Below are positions 27,701 through 36,700 of a stretch of DNA of 64,000 nucleotides, one piece after another (positions within the stretch are counted from its first letter, which is position 1; each line of letters starts with the position of its first letter). Both the position numbers and the translations under genes were made by a program. Source of the DNA: Eutreptiella sp. 'Long Island Sound 2002' (taxonomy: Eukaryota > Euglenozoa > Euglenophyceae > Eutreptiales > Eutreptiaceae); assembly GCA_964036045.1 (NCBI GenBank), contig OZ038383.1:42616354-42680353 (forward strand), read 5' to 3'. Under the pieces are notes generated by a model. It ran no database searches, was not told the origin of the DNA, and worked only from the letters and a program-made list of their open reading frames with translations.

Positions 27701-30700
27701 GGACAAAATCAGAGGTGGCCAACAAGTGGTCGGATTGGCTACATAAGTCCTGCCATCTAGGCGGTCCCAACACTTCAGAGGGGGAGACAAAATCAGAAGT
27801 AGCCAACAAATCGGCGGATTGGCTATATAAATCGTGCCGTCTGGGGCGGCCCAACGCTTCAAAGCGAGGGACAAAATCAGAAGTGCCCCACAAGTGGGCG
27901 GATTGGCTACACCCCTGCCGTTTGGGGGGTCCCCAACACTGCAGAGCAGGGGACAATATCACAAGTGCCCAACAAGTCTGCAGATTGGCTTCGTCACCAC
28001 TACCAATTGGGGGGTGCCCAACGGTTCTGAGCAGAGGACAAAATCAGAGTTGGCCAACAAGTGGGCGGATGGGCTACATCACCCTTGCCGTTTGGGGGGT
28101 CCCCAACCTACGGAGTGGAGGACAAAATCAAGAGTGGCCTGCACGTGGGCGGATTGGCTATGTAACCCATGGTGTCTGGGGAGTCCCCAACACTTGAGAG
28201 CAGAGGACAACATCAGTTTTGCCCCACAAGTGGGTGGATGGGCTACGCCACCGCTGCCGTTTGAGGGGTCCCCATTGCTTCGGAGCGGGGTACAACAACA
28301 GAAGTGCCCCACAAGTGGGTGCATTGGCTACGTCACCCCTGCCATCTGAGGGGTCACCAACACTTCAGAGTGGGTCACAACATCAGCCGTGCCCCACAAA
28401 AGGGCGGATGGGCTACGTCATCCCTGCCACTGGGCGGTCCCCAACGCTTCACATTGGAGGACAAAATCAGAAGTGCCCGACAAGTGGGCAGATTGGCTAC
28501 GTCACCCCTGCCATCTGAGGGGTCACCAACACTTCAGAGTGGGTCACAACATCAGCCGTGCCCCACAAAAGGGCGGATGGGCTACGTCATCCCTGCCACT
28601 GGGCGGTCCCCAACGCTTCACATTGGAGGACAAAATCAGAAGTGCCCGACAAGTGGGCAGATTGGCTACGTCACCCCTGCCCACTGAGGGGTCCCCAACG
28701 CTTCAGAGCGGGGGACAAAACCAGAAATGGCCCACAGTTGGGCGGATTGGCTATGTCACCCCCGCCGGCTGGGGTGGCCCGAACGCTTCAGAGCGCTTCA
28801 GAGCGAGGGACAAAATAAACAGTGGCAGTCAGAAGTGGAAACAACTTATTTTTTGGTAAGTTTTTCTTGCTAGTTAAAAAATTTTCTACTAAGAAAATTA
28901 CTTAGTAAACAATTTTTTCTACTGAGTAAATTACTCATAAAACAAAAAAAGAAATTACACTAAGTAATTTACTTAGTAAAAAAAAATTCCTCTAAATCAA
29001 TTACTTAGTAGAAAAAAAGATTTTACTAAGTAAGTAACTTCGTAAAAAACCGACCCGCAGAGGAAAAACTTAGTCGCTAAATGTTTTTTAACTAAGTTTT
29101 GAAACTTAGCGGAAAAAAAATATTACTAGGTTTTACCACGGACCCCACCTAGACACCCATACAGCCTCATAACAGAGGCAGGTGAGGCTGGTAACTTGAC
29201 CCACAGCAGCGAAGCAAGGAATTCTACTTGGCAATGCGAGGAGCTGCGACTACGCGCTTCATGTGGCCCTTAACACTTGTGCCCAGAAATCCTCAACAAC
29301 CATCCATTATCTTCAAAGACAGCATAGGGGGCTTGAGACCGACTCCATACCAGCCTAAACCATCCTCTAATACCCTTAGCAACCCCATGCATAAAAGCAA
29401 ACAGAAGTTGGCAATATGCAGAGGCCACAGAGACCACATACCAGACCGAGCAAGCTGCATGTCGACAAACCCAAAAAACCATAGCCACACAACAATTCAC
29501 CCACACAGCTCACAAACCAGCCAGTATGTGGCGCCCAGGCCCAGAGCCTGACCTCCTACCTGCAATTTGAGCATCGTCAATTAGGTTCCCGAGATCTGCA
29601 ACTGCGGCTTTGGGCTTTAGGTTCGTTTCACCGTCCAAGTTGGTGGTCTGCACGTAACATAGGCCCTCCTCCTCCGAAGTGGCAAGGATCAGGCAATCCA
29701 AAGGGATCTTGTTGTCACTGCTTAGCAGCAACACATGCCCTACCTTTTGTGAACGGAAACACGAAGGCCAGAAGGGCAAGTGATAAGGCTAGGTCAAGGG
29801 CTGAGACAAGGGCAAGGAGTAGAGCAAGAGCAGCGTCCCAGGGTTAGAGATCGGCAGATGGCTGGGGCTGGGGAGAAGGCGAAGACAACGGCAAAGGCAA
29901 AGGCAACCACGAGGCAACGGCGCTCCACAGCACCTTTCTGGTCCTCTGTTTCGCAGACTCGGCGTTGCAATGGCACCTGCTCTGAGAGTGACCAACACGC
30001 ACAACAGTCAGAGGCTCTCATCGACACTTGTGGTTCCGTTGACCTTTTGATGATGTGCTTTTGTAGTTGCAATGCACCCCATGGCCAGCCAAACAGGGAA
30101 CTGTGCCGTCTGTCCCCACACCAGAATTCTTTGAGTGCTGTGTAAGCACTGGGTATTGGGCCAGACTTCAGGTCTGCATTTTGGATGCCTGCGCACAGTC
30201 CTACCGGTCAGAAGGATGCTGCAAATTGGCGAAGCGTCTCTGGAACTTCACCGGCAAACAGCTGCTGAATTCATACGTGGGGCCCTTCCGCCCTTTTGTG
30301 CTGGGTATGTGCACCTGCAAATCTTCCCAATGGCTTTCCTTCCACCCACCGTCGATCCACACGGACACTGTCCGTGAGTTCACAATTTTATCCTCCTTCG
30401 CCCTCTTGTAATCCTCGTAGCCGTCCTTGACCATAGATACACCCAATACAAAGGTGAGGGCGCCGATGATGGGGATCGGGCTATATGGTGCTACCCCTGC
30501 GCAAAGATGGATGGGATAGCGGCAGTGGCAGTGGCAAGACAACGCTACAGTCCAACGAACATTGAGATCCCAGAAAAATACAACCTGAACACCCACTGTC
30601 CGTCATCCGTGATGCCGTGGTTCAGTGCACAAGGTAGCTCTGCCGTTACCGCCCGGGGAGGAGGCACCCCAAGGGTCGAGCCACCAGGAGAAGCTCATGG

Positions 30701-33700
30701 CAGGGGAGAACCGCAGTGAGCAGAGCGCCTGGACGACAATGCAGGGTGGACAGGCAGACGAGAGCCCAGTGGGCAGGGGCCCCACAACCAAACGAAGACC
30801 GATGTGCGGTAGGTCAGCACACTTGCCCTCTCAAGAGGAGGGGGAGCGTGCCGCCCCTCCGGAGCCCGCGTTGTGCGAACGAACCAGTGGTGGCCGCGAG
30901 GTATGACACTCCTGCCTGGGTAACTGAACGGTCGTACTACACTGTACCAGTACAGCCCTTATGGGAATCCCCCCTGCCCCTCCTGTCCAACGAATGCCCC
31001 GATCCAGCAATCTGGGTCAGCCCACAGCAGTCTGAGGGAGGGGGGCCCCTAAGGAAACAGTGCAGCTGTGCAGGACACAGCATCACTGCCAAAACAAGTG
31101 CATGGACCGGAGTGGGGCAGACAAAGCGGGGGACAAAACCAGCTGGAGGAGCCACGGACATCCCCCCACCCCCCCCCCCGAGCCCAACACCCCCAGGGGG
31201 TGTTCCTTTCTGGCCTGTGTAGGGGAAAGACAAGAAGAAGAGCCGCGGGCAGGACAACCAGGACAAAAAGATCACAGACACAGCGGAAGCAAGAGAGGCA
31301 GCAACCAGGCCCCAGGAGGCAGGTTGCCAGACGAGGGCACGGGGAGGGGGGGGGGCGGGAGAGGCAGGGCAAAAGGACAGGGGGCAGGGGAGGAGGGGCG
31401 AGGAGAGCTTGCCGCTCCCAGCAACACCTCGCCCACAAGCCTCCCCCCTAGCCCGCCAACAACAGGCATCAGAAAGGGGCGAGCGGGAACAAATGGGCGG
31501 CGAAAGGTGCAGCGACATGGCGTGGAGAGGCACGCAACGTTGAATGGTTCCAGCGCGGGGCAGCGCAGACACGAGCCAAAGCCACGAGGGCGCGGTCAGG
31601 GGTAACCACGGACGTGCGCCCAGGGGATGGCAGGTCAGAAGGCGGGTCCCAAGGAGTGCACAAGGGCAGGGCAGGGGGGGGGGGGGCACCCCCATGGACC
31701 AGGGGAGCGGGAGAGGCACAAGGCAAGTGCGCTAAGCCAAACTCGCCCGGGGTCAAAATTTTTTTTCTCACCCCCATTGGTTTGGAAGCTTCCTTCCAAG
31801 TGTGTCACACTGGACGTAGTTGCAGTTTTTTTTTCCTTCGCCACCACCCCCTGGCCCAATTTCCATGAGCAACGCCCAGGGCAAAGTGGAAATGCTTGGA
31901 AATGCAGCATGCCCACTGATGGGTGACATTTGCTGATCCCTGTGGCCCTGTATTACATTTGTGGCGGATAGCACCCTCCAAACTTCATGCCCTGGAAGTG
32001 AGGCGTGCCAGTGCTGAGCGGACACCAGAGGGGCAGAGCGCTGCAGCCGTGAGCAGTGGAAGAATCATTTCACTCTGACCCACAAAATTGGGCTTTCCCG
32101 CTCCCCCGTCACCCCCGCCCCACCAAAATTCCCTTGTTCAACAAAAGCAGGTCATGCAAAATAGTGGGTTGTGCCCCTGCCTACCGGGGGGGATATTCTT
32201 TTTGGAGGGCAACCCCCCGAGGGGGAGGGGGGTAAGAAAAAAATTGGTCCTACAGAAAAACCTTTTTCCTCTCATGTCACACATAACACACAAGCTCATG
32301 GTGTTCCCGCTGCATAACATGCCATTGGCACTTGTTGGCATTCTTGTGATTGGCTGCCCATCTCCAATATGCCATTTGCGACATGTTGCTGCCGGTGGCC
32401 CCTTGTCCATCGCATGGTTTGCAACACAATGGCAACATTAAGCAAACAACGTGGATTGTCGACAGAGGTAGTATTTATGTTTAAGGGGACACAGGCCCCA
32501 GAGTACTCCCTGCTACACAACATTATGCAGCGCCCCAACCCAAGCCTCTCGTCGGCGGTAAGAGTCCCCATGCACAATGCATGGGGCGGGAACCCAGGCA
32601 AGCAACTGGTGGACCCCACGTGGGTATATTGCCCGTCATGGCCGTTTAGTAGGTGCACCAAGTCTACTGTGGACCCACGACGTCAATGCTTCCACCTAGC
32701 CGTTCCAGTTTCCTTGCCGCTATGTACATGTCCATTATCTCATGGTGCCAATTGATGGACCCCGCATGGTTCAAATGGCTCGTCCTGGCCGTTGTGGATC
32801 CCACGACGCCCATCGTACCACCCAGCCGTTTCACTTTACACAATCATACCATGGACACGGCACAGCCATGGTGCCAATATATGGCACCTGCCCCACAATG
32901 GCCTGGTGAGCTAACTTGGAGATTCAAGCCGGTTCACACAATGGAGATCTAAAGCCGGATCACAAAATGGTGATCGAAGCCAGTTCACACGATGGAGACC
33001 CGAAGCCGGTTCACACAATGGAGATCCAAAGCCGGTTCGCACATGGGTGACCCAAGCCGATTCACACGATGGACATTTGAAGCCGCTTCGCACAATAAAC
33101 AACTGAAGCCGGTTCACACAATGGAAATTCTATCTAAATCACATGGCCTTGGCCTTCTTTCAAGGTGTGTCTTCAACGGAAGGCTTACACTTTGTTGAGT
33201 GGGCCTTCTTTGTCGTGCACTTTGTCTTTGATATCCAACCGGAGCAACCTCGCTTACGAGCACTTACAAATGCAACACTAGAGTTGGATGAGGAGCTGGA
33301 TGATGAGGATGTGCTGGAAGTTGAGCTTGACGAGCCGGAGGTTGAGGTATTTCAGGCCGGAGAACTACTGTACTCTTCCTCTTCATCAAAATTTGAGGGT
33401 TCTGATCCTCCACTTGGATCGTAATCTAGATCACCTACGTCTTGCGTATCCATGGCTGGCTCGGCGTCTTGGTTGCCTATGCGTAGAGCCGGTTGATGCC
33501 ATGCATCCTCTTTGGCCTCATCAGCTTTGGCCACTGCCTCCCGTTGCAATGATGACTCAATGTGGAGTTTTTTACTTGTTTTCTTGTCCTTCTGTCTTTT
33601 GGAAGCACGTGCTACCTTTTGGGTTGCATTGTTGATTGTTTTGCCTACCTCCAAAGCACTTCATCCACCTACATGTGTTGCTCCATGCTGTATTGGTACA

Positions 33701-36700
33701 CCAAATCATCACTTCCTGGAACGGGGTACTTGATTGGCTCGTTTTGTACAACCAGTTTACACAATGATGCCATATTGTACTTCACGTAGCATCCATCGGC
33801 ACAAGATGCAGCAGTTGGCTGAAATTGTGCTTTGGCGGTCTCACCTTGTTCATTATAAGGTGGCAACGCCCATCGGTATTCCCACGGAACCACATGGGGG
33901 TGTCTGGCCTACTGGGATCTCCCAGCGACCAATGTGTTATATCATGTGTTGAGACAGTTTCTTTGCCTGTACATCCATGTGACACACCATGCAGGCACGT
34001 TGGCCCTCCTTGCTTGTTGCCACCGGCTCCCCACAAGAGGCGGAGGAACTACTAGGTGGTATGGGAACTTGCAACGTCACCGGCACAACTGGTTGTGTTT
34101 GCACTAACCCCGGGGTGTACAAAACGTCATGCACATTAGAGGGACTACAAGAAGCCGGCTACTTGCACTCCGATCTACCAGGAGCTTCAAGCCCTGCCCC
34201 ACACCTGCAGCCATGAATTTGATGGTATCCCATGTATGAAACGTGCTCCTATTGGTCCTCAAAGGGGCGCATGGAACGTCTCCAGGAGCTGCGAAACCTG
34301 GGCAGGAATTCGTCAACCAAAAATGACGACTAAAGATCATATGTTGTACATGAGAACCCATGATATTGCAGTTGGCTCAGTAGGACATGTCATGCAAAAT
34401 ATTTGCGGCATGAATGTGGCGGGGGGAGTCATTGTGGGAGGAAGATGCTGACGTGCAATAATGAACAACAACAAGGGTATGTCTTAAGGTTGGATCACCC
34501 TCTCACAGCCACATCACGCATCACCCCCTCCCCATAAAAAAGTTTTCCAGTGCCCCTTTTGGTTCAAGGCCATGGACTACACGATCCTATCGCGTCAAAG
34601 GGCTCTGTGGTTAGGTCCAAGCAGCCACACCCGCAAAATTTGCCTCAGCCTTTGGCAATTTGGCAAGGGGCGGCCTTTGGCAAGGCATAGTTGTTGTTAA
34701 GGGACATCCTTTGGCAAGGGATAGGGCATGTAGCCGCAGACGGTGGGAGAAAAAGAAATGCGCGGACGGTTGGCCAAAAAGAAATATGCCGTCCCCCACA
34801 CTCGCGGTGAGCAAAGGTGGAGCGCATCTGCACAATGCACGGTGCTCTCACTGGTGGGTTCTCCATCCCTATGGTATGCTCTCCATCCAAAACCACCAAC
34901 CACCTGACACGATGCAACAACCGTCCCCGAGGCCCCATTCAGGAAAAGAGCGGTGGGAGCAATCGATGTGCTGTACCACTCAGCATCAATCGCTAGCAGT
35001 TTGGAAGCAGGGGAGGGGCACAAAAAAATTCGCGGTATTACCATTTTTTCGTACCCCCCTAGGGGGGGGGGGGTTATCCCCCCCAGTGTGTAAAAAAGTT
35101 TCGCACGTCAATTCACTCCCCAAAACAACAGTTTTTACAGCTTTTTTGGTGTAGTATGAAACAGGCTATACACATGTCGTAGGCCAATTCTGGTCCCCAA
35201 AGATTTCCGTCCCGTTGGTACAACTTTGGAACACAAAGCCACCACAAAGCGAGATTGCTAGCCGTTGGGCCCCAAAAGTTTTGGCTTGGGGTAAAATGGG
35301 TCAAAATGACCCTTCCGGTTTTTGGGGAACACTAGCAATAGCATGGGTAGCATACTAGTTGTGGCATAGGTGAGGATTAGTGCTCCTTCCTCTGCATGCC
35401 ATGTTGCCCCGTATAGTTCCCTTGTTGCACGTTCTTTCTTTCTTTTTGTACAAGCCTAGTTGAATTTGCAACTCTTCAACTGGGTTTGCGCGCAACCTAT
35501 GCCGAGCCCAAGCCTGGGACTATTGAACATTGGTGGGTCGCAATGTACTGGCATTGTGAGCCCTTATAGCGTGTTGGATCTTCTGTCTTGGGCGCCGCTA
35601 TTTCATACACGACTGCTACAACACTCTTGACAACGGCGTTGTCCTGAACAGAGTACTCCTAGAGGCCATTTGTGTCGCTAGTGGGGCACAAACCACTTGA
35701 ATCGCACGAGGTGTAGGGTTGCGTGCCGGTTGTACTGGTACGGCATTCCCAGTCCTCAAGTTGTTGGATTTCACCTCTTTTGAAGACACGGAATTGATTC
35801 CTTGGGATAAGATCAAGGAAATTTTGCTCCGCCTTGCAACTACCCCTCCCCCACCAACCGCCCACATTTGCTTTCGGTACGAGGGTACGAGTAGGAGGGG
35901 TTTTCGATTGGTGTGAGGGGCAAGAACGACCCCTGGTTTTAAGTTGATGTGCAAACGAGAAAAAGTACGCCAACACCGTAAGCACCGGAAAGCGTACCCC
36001 CATTGGCCATCGCTTGTTAATCGTGGTGATAGAGCTTGAGAGCAAACTGCAAAATCGGGCCCAAGATGTTGAGCTGGTCCCTGGTGTCAAATGTTTGCTT
36101 GATATGATTCACAACCCTGCTTTGCGAGAGGCACGCGTGAATAGTTTGAAATGTGTTGCCCAAAAGGTTCTGCTGTGATTGCCAAATATAAGGACAAACA
36201 TTTGCCTTTTGCAATGAGATGTAGGTGCTAGACCCCACACAACGATTAAGTATGTCACAGGATCTAAGATCTGATAAGAATCTTTTTGACCCCAATACCC
36301 AGCAGTTGTTGCAATGCTTTGGACACGCATGTCATCTTGGATTTCGGAGGCCAACGGCTAAGGGACTGAGGGGTTTTGACGAAAAATGGTCCACCCCGTA
36401 CAGTGGCCCGTACAGTGGAAAAGTTTTGCCCCGTACGGGGGATGGTTGCAAGTGTTCATGCCCTCAAGTGGCAATAATATGTGCTGATTGCAATGCGGGT
36501 GTAATGGCTACACAATCACAGGTAAATTTGCGATGGATGTCTTGAATGGTACACCGATGAAGTGTGCCCTTGGCGATCATGCCAGGCAAAATTTTGGCCC
36601 TAACTGTAACATTCCAAATGTAGCATGCTTGGGTGTCAACGGGTGAAGTGGCAGTCCGTGCTCAACCATCGGGAAGTAGCACAACATCGGCGAGGTCCGC

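Larger units (their letters stand above)
12376..29559 (-). other. 17.2 kb P4-ATPase intron filled with mobile and satellite DNA
   Basis: The intron joins the DGETN exon to the 57-bp CENPN exon with matching phase 1 on both sides. Contents in order: CAGCCGG-rich stretch (12.8-13.0 kb), AT-rich CTAAGTTTTACC motifs (13.7 and 14.5 kb), plus-strand decayed LINE (14.98-19.1 kb), unassigned DNA to 20.4 kb, 84-bp satellite array (20.4-28.8 kb), and AT-rich palindromic DNA (28.85-29.13 kb). Confidence 0.85.

Noticed and set aside
20417-28859. Dozens of 60-300 codon ORFs (for example 26402-27301 with 299 codons) in the 84-bp array
   Set aside because: They are in several frames and on both strands and simply repeat the satellite unit; the period near a multiple of three keeps frames open.
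30937-31719. 260-codon minus-strand ORF rich in Pro, Leu and Ala
   Set aside because: Created by purine-rich low-complexity DNA; the opposite strand is open too and no domain is seen.
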